NCBI RefSeq assembly: GCF_002135355.1
Contig: NZ_NEGE01000013.1
Span: forward strand, 1-64,000
Direction of reading: 5' to 3'
Source: Acinetobacter sp. ANC 4169
GTDB lineage: Bacteria; Pseudomonadota; Gammaproteobacteria; Pseudomonadales; Moraxellaceae
DNA length: 64,000 nucleotides
In this document: positions 18,860 through 28,050 of the stretch, in pieces
Layout: every line of letters begins with the position of its first letter
Numbering within the stretch: the stretch's first letter is position 1
Notes under the pieces: model-generated
Database searches by the model: none
The model's input: the letters and a program-made list of their open reading frames with translations, nothing else
Told to the model about the DNA's origin: nothing
Made by a program: the position numbers and the translations under genes

Positions 18860-18950
18860 ATCAACATTTACTGCTCGTTTTTTATTAAATTAATTTGTCA
18901 TGCACTCCAATTTTTACTTAAAAATTCTCTTTTCATTCGTAAGTGAGGCC

Positions 18951-19043
18951 TTACTTTTGACGGGCCAAAAGTAACAAAAGCCCTTTGTATTTCTGATGAT
19001 ACTTCCCTGTATCATCAGAAATACGGGCGACATCCATCTCGCC
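18951..19043 (-). repeat. Three-hairpin structured repeat, copy B, facing copy A
   Basis: Read on the minus strand: GGCGAGATGGATGTCGCC (19043-19026), a perfect 16-bp middle stem (19024-19009 with 19002-18987) around the same AGGGA loop, then TTACTTTTG/CAAAAGTAA (18974-18951). It is inverted relative to copy A, with 91 bp between them. A short frame through it is not a gene. Confidence 0.85.
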
Positions 19044-19080
19044 TTTCCATTTATTCAAATTTCTGTTGTTTAATGACATA

Positions 19081-19116
19081 AAAAAATCGTGCTGAGTTTT
19101 CTCAACACGATTTTTT
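19081..19116. terminator. Strong bidirectional terminator downstream of trpB
   Basis: Arms AAAAAATCGTG (19081-19091) and CACGATTTTTT (19106-19116), with an inner TGAG/CTCA pairing and one mismatch, give a long stem with a T run on both strands. Confidence 0.85.
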
Positions 19117-19180
19117 GTAATCCACCCTTGCGGATTCAGAATATATTCCGAAGTCCTCACCTTTAAAAAAGGAGGGCTTT

Positions 19181-19203
19181 CCCCCTCTTTGAAAAAGAGG
19201 GGG
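19181..19203 (-). terminator. Hairpin just after trpB, repeat-family member
   Basis: CCCCCTCTTT-GAA-AAAGAGGGGG, a perfect 10-bp stem 15 bp past the trpB stop, lies within a CTCCCCCTAACCCCC-type repeat. It may attenuate or terminate trpFB transcripts ahead of the stronger terminator at 19081-19116. Confidence 0.6.
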
Positions 19204-19217
19204 TTAGGGGGAGATTC

Positions 19218-20462
19218 TTACATCTCAACCATTTCCACGCCATCAATACGGGCAACCGTCATCAAGTCTTTATCACCACGACCAGAAACCGTCGCGATAA
19301 TAATTTGATCCTTGTCCATGGTCGGTGCAAGTTTAGTCACATACGCCATCGCATGTGAGCTTTCAAGCGCAGGAATAATCCCTTCAATTTGGGTTAAATC
19401 ACGGAAGCCTTGCAGCGCTTCCTGGTCATTGATCGGCACATATTCAACACGGTGCATATCTTTCAAGAAACTATGTTCAGGCCCTACACCCGGATAATCC
19501 AGACCGGCAGAAATCGAATGCGTTTCAATAATCTGGCCTTGATCATCAGACATCAAGTAGGTACGGTTGCCGTGAAGTACACCCACATGACCTGCATTGA
19601 GTGGTGCAGAGTGCTTGCCGGTTTCAATACCGTAACCTGCGGCTTCAACACCGTACATTTTCACATCTGAATCATTCAGGAATGGATAGAACAAGCCCAT
19701 GGCATTCGAACCACCACCCACACATGCCACAAGTGCATCTGGAAGACGGCCTGCCTGTTCCTGAATCTGACGGCGCGCTTCACGGCCAATAATCGACTGG
19801 AAGTCACGAACCAATTGCGGATATGGATGTGGACCTGCAACCGTACCAATCACATAATAGGTTGAGTCAACATTGGTTACCCAGTCACGCATTGCTTCGT
19901 TCATGGCATCTTTCAATGTTTTTGAACCGCTTTCGACTGGCACAACAGTTGCACCCAATAGACGCATACGGTACACATTCATGGCTTGACGTTTCACGTC
20001 TTCTGCACCCATGAACACCACACATTCAAGACCCAAACGTGCTGCGATAGTTGCAGTGGCTACACCGTGCTGGCCGGCACCGGTTTCGGCAATAATGCGT
20101 TTTTTACCAGAAAGTTTTGCCAGCAGTGCCTGACCAATGGTGTTGTTGATTTTATGTGAGCCGGTATGGTTCAAGTCTTCACGTTTTAAGTAAATTTGCG
20201 CACCACCCAACTCTTTAGACCATCGCTCAGCATAATATAAAGGACTAGGACGACCTACATAGTAGGCTAAATCACGGTCGAATTCTGCCAGAAACTTAGG
20301 ATCATCCTTCATTCGGAAATAAAGTTTTTCCAGGTCTTCTAATGCTGCCATGAGCGTTTCTGACACAAAACGTCCGCCATGAATACCGAAATGCCCACGT
20401 GCATCGGGGAATTGGGTATAGTCAATTGCCTGACTTTTCTGGCTAGTATTTTGCTGATCCAC
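19218..20462 (-). CDS. trpB: Tryptophan synthase beta subunit TrpB
   Basis: PLP enzyme joining indole and serine to tryptophan. The PLP lysine lies in HTGSHKINN (Lys104 with the start used here) and the phosphate loop is GGGSNAMG. I choose the GTG at 20462: AAGGAG stands six nt before it, whereas the longer ATG frame from 20489 has no ribosome site and would lie deeper in trpF. The result is 414 residues, overlapping trpF by 20 bp. It forms a two-gene trpFB operon, with trpA in another operon 5 kb away. Confidence 0.94.
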   Translation of the reverse strand: MDQQNTSQKSQAIDYTQFPDARGHFGIHGGRFVSETLMAALEDLEKLYFRMKDDPKFLAEFDRDLAYYVGRPSPLYYAERWSKELGGAQIYLKREDLNHTGSHKINNTIGQALLAKLSGKKRIIAETGAGQHGVATATIAARLGLECVVFMGAEDVKRQAMNVYRMRLLGATVVPVESGSKTLKDAMNEAMRDWVTNVDSTYYVIGTVAGPHPYPQLVRDFQSIIGREARRQIQEQAGRLPDALVACVGGGSNAMGLFYPFLNDSDVKMYGVEAAGYGIETGKHSAPLNAGHVGVLHGNRTYLMSDDQGQIIETHSISAGLDYPGVGPEHSFLKDMHRVEYVPINDQEALQGFRDLTQIEGIIPALESSHAMAYVTKLAPTMDKDQIIIATVSGRGDKDLMTVARIDGVEMVEM

Positions 20463-21087
20463 GATGGACTCCTTGCATAAACTGTTCAATGAGTTGTTGG
20501 TCTTTAATACCTTTTGCGGACTCTACGCCTCCGCTGACATCTACTGCATAAGCATTGGTCGTCTTTATAGCGTCTTCAACATTGTCAGGTTTTAAGCCGC
20601 CTGCCAAAATTAAAGGAATATCCAGTTTGGGGAACTGTGACCAGTCAAAGCTGTGCCCTGTTCCGCCTTTAAGTTCAGGATGCCAGGCATCCAACAGTAC
20701 CGCGCTTGCCCCTGCCTGCTGATAGCTTTGAATCGTTGCAACCACATCTAAATCTGGCTTGATCTGGATGGCTTTATACCAGCGACGACCGACCTGTTCG
20801 GCAATATCCCGACATTGTTCAGGTGTTTCATCGCCATGAAATTGCAGCACATCTAAGGGTACATCTTTTAAAATGTGTTGAATGTCATCCGCAGATGCAT
20901 TCACAAATAAACCGACAGTTTGCACATAGGCAGGAACCTGCTGTATCAATACTTTGGCCTGTTCTGCAGTTACGCTACGTGGGCTAGGTGGAAAAAAGAC
21001 AAAACCAATCGCATCTGCTCCTGCATGCACAACTGAATGTATATCTTCTATTCGTGTGATTCCGCAAATTTTGGCACGGGTTCGCAT
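20443..21087 (-). CDS. trpF: Phosphoribosylanthranilate isomerase TrpF
   Basis: Isomerises phosphoribosylanthranilate in tryptophan synthesis, TIM-barrel fold. Family motifs KICGITR near the N terminus (catalytic Cys in the first strand), [10 protein letters not shown], and the phosphate-binding LAGGLKPDN and DVSGGVE loops are present. Starting at MRTRAKICG gives 214 residues; the extension to 21123 begins at TTG and adds unrelated residues. First gene of trpFB, with a promoter in 21088-21240. Confidence 0.94.
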   Translation of the reverse strand: MRTRAKICGITRIEDIHSVVHAGADAIGFVFFPPSPRSVTAEQAKVLIQQVPAYVQTVGLFVNASADDIQHILKDVPLDVLQFHGDETPEQCRDIAEQVGRRWYKAIQIKPDLDVVATIQSYQQAGASAVLLDAWHPELKGGTGHSFDWSQFPKLDIPLILAGGLKPDNVEDAIKTTNAYAVDVSGGVESAKGIKDQQLIEQFMQGVHRGSAKY

Positions 21088-21240
21088 ACAATTCGCTCTA
21101 ATTTTTAACCTAAACTTTGCCAATTTATAGACATTCTATAAATATTGGGGCGAATCATTGTAATGCAATTTTTTTGGCTTGCGTAAAGTTCATCCGAATT
21201 ATTCTTGTGTGACGTTGTTTATAGGACATACAAACTTTAT

Positions 21241-21440
21241 ACTTCGCCCATCTTGCAACGAGTTAAGCTTAGGCCTTAGGGAAGTTGGTGCGAATCCGAC
21301 ACTGCCCCCGCAACGGTAAAATGAAAAGCATATCTAGATAAATTGAAAAATTTACACCACTGCATATAGATGTGGGAAGGTGGATATGTAGCTGATGAAT
21401 TCATGGCACATTTAAGTCCGGATACCTGCTTGTTGTGTTC
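21241..21440 (+). ncRNA. Cobalamin riboswitch
   Basis: The B12-box core ACTGCCCCCGCAACGG is at about 21300-21316, preceded by GGGAAGTTGGTGCGAATCCGAC and followed by GGGAAGG near 21374, GATGAATTC and the closing AAGTCCGGATACCTGC at about 21412-21429. These are the conserved blocks of the adenosylcobalamin riboswitch in their usual order. It sits in the btuB leader. A CATTCAC/GTGAATG hairpin (21452-21470) before the GGAG ribosome site may be part of the expression platform, suggesting translational control. Confidence 0.95.
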
Positions 21441-21485
21441 TTTAACTCAATCATTCACGGGGGGTGAATGTATGGAGCTTAAATC

Positions 21486-23321
21486 ATGTCACGTCAATTT
21501 CAGCCTACAGCCTTAGTGGGTGCAATCGCTATTGCCTTGGGTTTCTCGGCTACAGCTCAAGCTGCAGATCAACCCGCTGCTAAAGCCAGCTTAGATACCA
21601 TTGTGGTTACTGCATCACGTAGTGAAGAAAATATTAAGGATATTCCTGCGCGTATTTCAATTATTGCACCACAAATTGTAGAGCAGTCGCCTATTGCCTC
21701 TTTTCCAGATCTGCTCAAACATGATGCAGCCATCAATATGGTACAAAGTGGCGGGATCGGGCAACTTGCCGATATTTATTTGCGTGGCACTGAATCTGAC
21801 CATACTTTAATTTTACGTGATGGCATTCGACTGAATAATGCATCTTCAGGTACAGCAAGTCTTGCTTTTATTGATACGACTGATATCAAGCAAATTGAAG
21901 TTTTAAAAGGCCCTGCTTCGGTTTTGTACGGTACTGATGCCATTGGTGGTGTGGTTCAGCTGATTTCAAAAAAACCTGAAAAAACAGGTGCATTTGTTAC
22001 AGGTGAAATAGGAGAACATAAAACCTATAAATCTGTTATCGGTGCAGATTTAGCGGAAAACGGTTTCTATGCCCAAATTCGCGGTCAACGACTAGAATCC
22101 GATGCAACCCAAGTGACCAATCAAAAAACCAATACCAATGAAACGGCTTCTTTTGCGCAAAAAGGCTTTAGTAGCAAATTCGGTTTCGACAAAGAAAATT
22201 TTGCCGCTTCTGTCGACTACAGCAGCAATCAAGGCACTAACCTGTATGACGCTTATACATTTAATGGTGCCTTACTGAAACAAGACTTTGAAAATGAAAT
22301 TATCAATCTTCGTGGTCGGGTGAATTTAACTGAACAACTTGAACTAAATGGTCGTTTATCGCAGTTTAATGATGAAGTTGAACAAAAAGATTCAACCGAT
22401 TTTGTGCATAGCAAAACGCAGGAAGCTGAACTCTATACCAAGTGGAATTTTCTCCCTCAACAGACTTTGCTAGCAGGTGTTACTCATCGCAAGCTGGATG
22501 GTGATATTCTGTCCTACGGCACACCATATGATGAAGATGTAGACTCGACTGGATATTATGTTCAACACCAATTTAACGGGACTAAACTCAATACTCAGGT
22601 GGGTGTGCGTGTCGAAGATAATGAAAAGTATGGTTCACATACGGTAGGTCAAATCGCTGCACGCTATCAATTGCTTCCATCTACGAGTGTATATGCAAAT
22701 GTGGGTACAGCATTTAAATCACCAACATTGAATGAACTTTATAATTCTTGGAACGGCAACCCTGATCTAAACCCTGAAGAAAGCCGCTCTTATGAAATTG
22801 GGCTTGACCAAAATCTGGCTTACGGTTTCCAAACCGGTTTATCTGCCTATTACGCCGAAGTAAAAGATCTGATTTCATCAGTCAATTTTGGCAAGTTAGG
22901 CAATATCAATAAAGCAAGTTATCAAGGTGGTGAACTTTATTTAGCTTGGCAGCAAGATGATTTATTCGCTAAAGTAACCTATAGCTATGTCAAACCTGAA
23001 AATGAAGAAACCCATGAAGACTTAGGTCGTCGTCCCCGTCAAGGGTTAACGTTAACTACCGGTATTCAAAATGATGTATATGGTATCAGTGCATCTTTAG
23101 TGGCCAAATCGAAAGCCAAAGAATGGGATGCCAACTACAAAACTCCGGGTTATGCGACTGTGGATGTAAATGCATTCTGGAATGTAAACCCAAATGTTAA
23201 GCTCTTTACCAACATTCAAAACATTGGTGATGTTGAGTACAAGACGGCATATCAAGACCAAGGTTATTACTATGTTAACGGTGGTCGTTTAGCTTCTGCC
23301 GGTGTCACATTCAAATACTAA
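21486..23321 (+). CDS. btuB: TonB-dependent vitamin B12 receptor BtuB
   Basis: Outer-membrane transporter for cobalamin. The 611 residues start with a signal peptide (cleavage near AQA/AD, residue 26), a TonB box DTIVVTAS at 37-44, a plug domain (about 50-165, with VLKGPASVLYGTDAIGGV) and a 22-strand barrel ending in aromatic-terminated FKY. The upstream cobalamin riboswitch makes the substrate call firm. A terminator follows at 23351, so the adenosyltransferase gene may be only partly co-transcribed. Confidence 0.95.
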   Translation: MSRQFQPTALVGAIAIALGFSATAQAADQPAAKASLDTIVVTASRSEENIKDIPARISIIAPQIVEQSPIASFPDLLKHDAAINMVQSGGIGQLADIYLRGTESDHTLILRDGIRLNNASSGTASLAFIDTTDIKQIEVLKGPASVLYGTDAIGGVVQLISKKPEKTGAFVTGEIGEHKTYKSVIGADLAENGFYAQIRGQRLESDATQVTNQKTNTNETASFAQKGFSSKFGFDKENFAASVDYSSNQGTNLYDAYTFNGALLKQDFENEIINLRGRVNLTEQLELNGRLSQFNDEVEQKDSTDFVHSKTQEAELYTKWNFLPQQTLLAGVTHRKLDGDILSYGTPYDEDVDSTGYYVQHQFNGTKLNTQVGVRVEDNEKYGSHTVGQIAARYQLLPSTSVYANVGTAFKSPTLNELYNSWNGNPDLNPEESRSYEIGLDQNLAYGFQTGLSAYYAEVKDLISSVNFGKLGNINKASYQGGELYLAWQQDDLFAKVTYSYVKPENEETHEDLGRRPRQGLTLTTGIQNDVYGISASLVAKSKAKEWDANYKTPGYATVDVNAFWNVNPNVKLFTNIQNIGDVEYKTAYQDQGYYYVNGGRLASAGVTFKY

Positions 23322-23350
23322 GTTCAGCATAAAAAATTGCTAAAACTTTG

Positions 23351-23384
23351 AGGATAATGTCATGCCTGTGGCATTATCCTTTTG
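23351..23384 (+). terminator. btuB terminator
   Basis: AGGATAATG and CATTATCCT arms (9 bp) with an internal loop are followed by TTTT, 30 bp after the btuB stop and before the adenosyltransferase gene. Confidence 0.7.
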
Positions 23385-23425
23385 CATAAACAGACATAGA
23401 ATTTCAAACTTTTAAGGAATAAAGC

Positions 23426-24004
23426 ATGGGCCACCGTTTAAGTAAAATTTACACCCGTACAGGCGACTCAGGCACAACTGGTCTTGGTGATGGTTCACGT
23501 GTAGCCAAAGATGACTTGCGTATTGCGGCCTTAGGTGATGTGGATGAACTCAACTCTTGCATCGGAGTTTTGCGTGCGCAAATTGCCATCAGTTCAATTG
23601 AAGACAAAGCCCCTTGGGATAAATCACTCAGCCTGATTCAACACTGGTTATTCGATCTGGGCGGTGAGGTGTGCATTCCCAACTACAATATGGTTTTACC
23701 GCTTGCAATTGAATTTCTGGAAAAAGAAATTGACCAAATGAATGAAGCGCTACCCATGCTGAAAGACTTCATTTTACCGGCCGGAACTTTAGCTTGCAGT
23801 TATGCACATCAAGCACGTTCGGTATGCCGCCGTGCTGAACGCAGCTTAATGTCGGTGCATACTCGAGATCAGAATATTCAAGCACCTTCACTGCAACTCC
23901 TCAACCGCCTTTCCGACTGGCTATTTGTGGCATCTCGTACCTTGCAACGTGCTGAAGGTGGTAGTGAAGTGCTTTGGCAAAAAAACATCAATGATACTAT
24001 TTAA
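23426..24004 (+). CDS. Cob(I)alamin adenosyltransferase, PduO type
   Basis: Transfers the adenosyl group of ATP to cob(I)alamin to make coenzyme B12. The N-terminal KIYTRTGDSGTTGLGDGSRV-like ATP-binding motif and the SVCRRAERSL helix are diagnostic of the PduO/CobO2 family, 192 residues as usual. An AAGGAA ribosome site precedes the ATG. Lying after riboswitch-btuB, it completes a salvage unit: uptake, then adenosylation. No corrin-ring biosynthesis genes are in the window. Confidence 0.93.
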   Translation: MGHRLSKIYTRTGDSGTTGLGDGSRVAKDDLRIAALGDVDELNSCIGVLRAQIAISSIEDKAPWDKSLSLIQHWLFDLGGEVCIPNYNMVLPLAIEFLEKEIDQMNEALPMLKDFILPAGTLACSYAHQARSVCRRAERSLMSVHTRDQNIQAPSLQLLNRLSDWLFVASRTLQRAEGGSEVLWQKNINDTI

Positions 24005-24069
24005 TCCCTCTGAACCACTTACACACTTTTTCATAAGTAAAACTAAACCGTGATAGTACTATCGCGTTA

Positions 24070-24161
24070 GGCGACAAGGATGTCACCGTTGGGCAAGGGT
24101 GATATGGATATCCCCTTTGCCCAACAAAGGATTTTTGTTACTTTTCATCCTTGAAAAGTAA
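24070..24161 (+). repeat. Three-hairpin structured repeat, copy C
   Basis: GGCGAC-AAGGAT-GTCACC (24070-24087); an imperfect middle stem GTTGGGCAA...TTGCCCAAC (24088-24125) with an ATATGGATAT apex; then TTACTTTTCA/TGAAAAGTAA (24138-24161). Same order and spacing as copies A and B with a third unrelated middle-stem sequence. It fills the gap between the adenosyltransferase and GDPD genes and may act as the terminator of the former. Confidence 0.8.
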
Positions 24162-24265
24162 GGCATCACTTACGCAAATTAATTTAACTTTTCAATACAA
24201 TATAAGGTCATGATCATCTTATACTTTTAGAATTAGATAAAAAATCACATCAAACAGAGTTCATT

Positions 24266-24976
24266 ATGATCATCATCGGACATCGTGGTGCACGAGGAGA
24301 AGCCCCTGAAAACACTTTGGGTGGCTTTCAATACATTCATAACCTCGGCATTCGAGCAGTTGAGTTTGATGTCCGTCAGCTGAAAGATGGTGAACTCATC
24401 ATCATGCATGATGACAACTTCTTAAGAACCACCGGCACCGATCAACAACTTTATGAATTAAACAGTCACCAGCTTGAAGCTTATAACCAAGCCCATATCT
24501 GGATGGACTGGGAAAAGCAGCTTACCCCGACACTTCGCCAGACCCTCAGCATTATTCATGACTTTGAGCATATTGAAGTTGAAGTCAAAGCTGTTACAAC
24601 CATGGCGGAAGCAGAAAAACTGGTTTTAGAATTACAAAAACAATTACACGGTTTTGAACAAAGCGCGGTAATCACCAGTTTCGATCTGAAAATCCATCAA
24701 GCCTTAAAACAGCAGTACTCTATATTTAAACGCGGCTTACTAGTTGAAGATGACATCAAACATCAAGCCATTGAACAGGCTTTAGAACTGGGTTGTTGCC
24801 AAATTGGCTGGATGAATCAACTGGCGACAGATGAGATGATTCAAGCCACACAACAGGCCCACTTACAAATTAGTGTGTGGACGGTGAATGATATTGAACG
24901 CGCCAGACATCTTCGAAATTTGGGGATAGATGGATTAATTACCGATTTTCCAAAAATGATGCTCGAGCAACTTTAA
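24266..24976 (+). CDS. Glycerophosphodiester phosphodiesterase
   Basis: Hydrolyses glycerophosphodiesters to glycerol 3-phosphate and an alcohol. The GDPD signature is complete: GHRGARGEAPENT with His6 and Arg7, EFDV (Glu33, Asp35) and MHDD with His48. The 236-residue length without a signal peptide points to the cytosolic UgpQ-like type rather than periplasmic GlpQ. Stands alone; no ugp transporter is in the window. Confidence 0.92.
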   Translation: MIIIGHRGARGEAPENTLGGFQYIHNLGIRAVEFDVRQLKDGELIIMHDDNFLRTTGTDQQLYELNSHQLEAYNQAHIWMDWEKQLTPTLRQTLSIIHDFEHIEVEVKAVTTMAEAEKLVLELQKQLHGFEQSAVITSFDLKIHQALKQQYSIFKRGLLVEDDIKHQAIEQALELGCCQIGWMNQLATDEMIQATQQAHLQISVWTVNDIERARHLRNLGIDGLITDFPKMMLEQL

Positions 24977-25258
24977 AAGAAATTTTTCGCCCTATTTTTG
25001 TGACGGAATTGCCTATTTGCTCACTGCAAAATGATTCAAATCGTTGCGGTTGACTGAAGCCGCTTTGACCTTCGATAAAATCAATCAACCCAACCCGGTA
25101 TTCTGTTACTGTTTAGTACAATACACCTGTAGAATAATGCTAGTGAAGCTTTGCTCGCTCATGCTAATATTGAGAAAGTCTTAATCCCTATAAATTGTAT
25201 TGAATTAAGTCATTCGTTTATACCTTACCTTTACCAGGTTCTAGGAGTGCTGTTGGAG

Positions 25259-26425
25259 ATGAATGCTCCCTTACCCAAAGCCCCAATTAACTGGATTGCA
25301 GTATTCGCACTGGTACTTTTACCAATTGTGGCTGTAATCGCTATCCCTTTATATGCTTATCATCATGATTTTAGCTTAGGCGCATGGATCAGCTTATTTG
25401 TACTACTCGGTGTGAGTAGTTTAGGGATTACTGCGGGTTATCATCGCTTATGGGCACATCGTGCTTATGAAGCAACCTTGCCATTAAAAATTATTTTAAT
25501 GCTTATGGGTACCTTTGCCGTTCAGAACAGTATTTTGTTTTGGGCTTCAGGTCACCGTACCCATCACCGCCATGTTGATGATGTCGAGAAAGACCCATAT
25601 TCAATTAATAACGGCTTTTGGTATGCACATATTGGATGGATGCTACGCAACTATCCGGCAGCAGAAGCAAACTATAAAAACGCACCTGATTTGTTAAACG
25701 ACAAAGTGGTGATGTTTCAGGACAAATACTATATTCCACTCGTGATTGCTGTACATGCCGTCATTCTGACTACTGTAGGCTGGGCTGTGGGTGATATGTG
25801 GGGCGTAATGTTATTAGGCGGTTTACTTCGTCTGATCTTGAGCCATCACGTGACTTTCTTTATTAACTCTCTTTGTCATATGTGGGGCAAACGTCCTTAT
25901 ACCGACGAAAACACTGCTCGTGACAATTTCGTTTTAGCGATTGCCACTTGGGGTGAGGGCTATCATAACTACCATCACATCTTCCAGTATGATTACCGTA
26001 ACGGGGTGAAATGGTGGCAGTATGATCCAACAAAATGGTTGATCTGGTCATGCTCAAAACTGGGCTTAGCTAAAAACTTGCGCCGTATTCCAAGCTTTAA
26101 TATCAAAAAAGCAGAATTGGCGATGCGTTTTAAATATGCTGAACAAGACTTGGCGGTTTATGGTCATAATGTCAATGAAGATATGGCTACGGCTAAACTT
26201 CGTATTGCTCAGGAATATGAAGCGTTTACCCAAACTTTAAATGACTGGGCCAAGCTGAAAGAGCAAGAAATTCAGGCGAAAAAAGCCTCTGTTGCTGAAA
26301 AGATTCACCAAATCGACAGCAAACTTAAAGTCGATTTCCAGTTGGTGGAACAGCGTCTTTCACATCACCGCAATACCCTGAAAATTTTAATGCGCAATAT
26401 TAAAAAGAATCCTGTGTCTGAATAA
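25259..26425 (+). CDS. Membrane fatty-acid desaturase (acyl-CoA/stearoyl delta-9 type)
   Basis: Diiron membrane desaturase introducing a cis double bond in saturated acyl chains. The three histidine boxes are HRLWAHR, HRTHH and HNYHH, in order, among two pairs of membrane helices. After the catalytic part comes a charged helical tail of about 90 residues. I start at the ATG of MNAPLPKAP (388 residues); the frame extends 36 residues upstream but these lack similarity, and AGGAG at 25243 could also serve an in-frame TTG at 25253. A terminator follows. Confidence 0.9.
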   Translation: MNAPLPKAPINWIAVFALVLLPIVAVIAIPLYAYHHDFSLGAWISLFVLLGVSSLGITAGYHRLWAHRAYEATLPLKIILMLMGTFAVQNSILFWASGHRTHHRHVDDVEKDPYSINNGFWYAHIGWMLRNYPAAEANYKNAPDLLNDKVVMFQDKYYIPLVIAVHAVILTTVGWAVGDMWGVMLLGGLLRLILSHHVTFFINSLCHMWGKRPYTDENTARDNFVLAIATWGEGYHNYHHIFQYDYRNGVKWWQYDPTKWLIWSCSKLGLAKNLRRIPSFNIKKAELAMRFKYAEQDLAVYGHNVNEDMATAKLRIAQEYEAFTQTLNDWAKLKEQEIQAKKASVAEKIHQIDSKLKVDFQLVEQRLSHHRNTLKILMRNIKKNPVSE

Positions 26426-26440
26426 GACCGGAGTCAATAT

Positions 26441-26466
26441 AAAGCCCCATTATTGGGGCTTTATTC
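26441..26466 (+). terminator. Desaturase terminator
   Basis: AAAGCCCC and GGGGCTTT arms, extendable to CCCCA/TGGGG, with an AT loop and a T-rich tail, 15 bp past the stop. Confidence 0.85.
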
Positions 26467-26528
26467 ATTTTAGCCGTTTAAATTTGCTATAGTGATCTGG
26501 TCTCCCCCGATTTTTATAGATTGTTACC

Positions 26529-27974
26529 ATGCAATTTAATCCGCGTTACCCTTCGCTCAATCCCAAGCTTTTTCACCATCAACTTCCTGTTCCCTTAAAA
26601 GGAGCAAAAGCCGGTCATTTCAATGCTGCGCTAGCTGATGAATTACAGTGGTCAGATGCAGATAAAGTCCAATGGGTGGAAATCTGTAGTGGACAAAAAA
26701 CCTTTGCCGAATTTGAACCATTGGCGATGGTCTATGCCGGACATCAGTTTGGACAATGGGCAGGACAACTAGGGGATGGTCGCGGCTTGCTGATCGGGCA
26801 AATTCTGGATAAGAACAATCAAACCATCGACTTGCATTTAAAAGGTGCCGGTTCTACCCCCTACTCGCGTATGGGTGATGGACGTGCCGTATTACGTTCA
26901 GTGATTCGCGAATATCTGGCCGGTCATGCTCTGAATGCTTTAGGGATTGCTTCCAGTAATGCAGTTGGTTTTACTTCTTCGACCCAAGGCATACAACGGG
27001 AAAAACTGGAACCTGGCGCAATGATGCTGCGTACTTCAGACTGTCATATCCGCTTCGGCCATTTTGAATGGATCAACCAGTATCAACCCGACCTTTTAGA
27101 AGACTTTGTACAGAAATGTATTGAGTGGCATTATCCTGAATGTCTGGAAGCTGAACAGCCTGTTTTGGCTTTCGCAACTCAAGTCATTCAACGTACTGCG
27201 GTGATGATTGCCAAATGGCAACTGGTGGGCTTTGCCCATGGGGTGATGAATACTGATAATCTCAATATTACAGGTTCCACCCTCGATTTTGGTCCTTATG
27301 GTTTTATGGAACGCTTCCGCCCGAACTGGATTAACAACCACTCGGATTATCAAGGTCGTTATACCTATCAACAACAACCGAGTATTGGACACTGGAATTT
27401 ATGGATGTGGCTGAATAACCTGATTCGGCTAAAAAAAGATCCTGCTGAAAAAGAACAATTCAAAGAAGATTTAGCCAAATGTTTAGAGCATTTTGAGCCT
27501 ACTTTCCTGGAACATTATACAGTTGGGCTTTGTCAAAAAATGGGCTTGCCAAGTTTCCATAAAGACAGTTTTGATTGTGGTATGGCATTCTTACGAATTT
27601 TACAAACGGAGCAACTGGACTACATCGAAAGCTTTATTCGTTTGCAAAATAAGCAATATGAAACCATTAAAGATGACTGTCTGGACCGACGCCAATTTGA
27701 AAGTTTCCTGGCTCAATATGAAAGTATTCGAGCGAATCAGGATACCGATGCACTAGATGCCGAAATGGTGAAAGCCAATCCACAATATATTCTGCGTAAT
27801 CACATGGCGCAGAAAGCCATTGAACTGGCAGAACGGGATGACTTTTCAGAAGTCGAGCGTTTGTTTAAATTATTAAGTCAGCCATTTACCAAGCAGCCGG
27901 ATTTGGAACAGCCTGAAGATTTAGGCCCCTTGCCGAGTGATGTTCCGGAAGTGATGGTAAGCTGTTCGTCTTAA
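26529..27974 (+). CDS. selO: Protein adenylyltransferase SelO
   Basis: Pseudokinase-fold enzyme that transfers AMP from ATP to Ser/Thr/Tyr side chains of proteins (family UPF0061/YdiU). Visible hallmarks: GHQFGQWAGQLGDGRG nucleotide loop region, LHLKGAGSTPYSR, GVMNTDN and DFGPYGF. At 481 residues it has normal length, and the C terminus ends CSS, with Cys479 where many eukaryotic members have selenocysteine. A single gene, closed by the hairpin at 27993-28030. Confidence 0.95.
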   Translation: MQFNPRYPSLNPKLFHHQLPVPLKGAKAGHFNAALADELQWSDADKVQWVEICSGQKTFAEFEPLAMVYAGHQFGQWAGQLGDGRGLLIGQILDKNNQTIDLHLKGAGSTPYSRMGDGRAVLRSVIREYLAGHALNALGIASSNAVGFTSSTQGIQREKLEPGAMMLRTSDCHIRFGHFEWINQYQPDLLEDFVQKCIEWHYPECLEAEQPVLAFATQVIQRTAVMIAKWQLVGFAHGVMNTDNLNITGSTLDFGPYGFMERFRPNWINNHSDYQGRYTYQQQPSIGHWNLWMWLNNLIRLKKDPAEKEQFKEDLAKCLEHFEPTFLEHYTVGLCQKMGLPSFHKDSFDCGMAFLRILQTEQLDYIESFIRLQNKQYETIKDDCLDRRQFESFLAQYESIRANQDTDALDAEMVKANPQYILRNHMAQKAIELAERDDFSEVERLFKLLSQPFTKQPDLEQPEDLGPLPSDVPEVMVSCSS

Positions 27975-27975
27975 T

Positions 27976-28046
27976 TTATTCACAACACATACAAAAACTG
28001 TGGATAATTTAAGCATTATCCACAGTTTTTATTAGATTTATTCACA
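27976..28046. promoter_or_regulatory. Cluster of four DnaA-box matches
   Basis: TTATTCACA at 27976-27984, TGTGGATAA at 27999-28007 (minus-strand TTATCCACA), TTATCCACA at 28016-28024 and TTATTCACA at 28038-28046 all match TTATNCACA. Two of them are the arms of the selO terminator stem; the other two flank it. Nothing else of an origin is present. Confidence 0.6.
27993..28030. terminator. selO terminator, 16-bp perfect stem
   Basis: Arms 27993-28008 and 28015-28030 are fully complementary around TTAAGC and end in five T residues (plus) and an equally T-rich end (minus). Each arm contains a DnaA-box consensus. Confidence 0.85.
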
Positions 28047-28050
28047 GCTT

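Noticed and set aside
18951..19160. 69-residue minus-strand reading frame
   Set aside because: It runs through structured repeat copy B and the trpB terminator; no ribosome site and composition unlike a protein.
27976..28046. Chromosomal origin of replication
   Set aside because: DnaA boxes are few, no AT-rich unwinding region with dnaA/dnaN/rpmH context.
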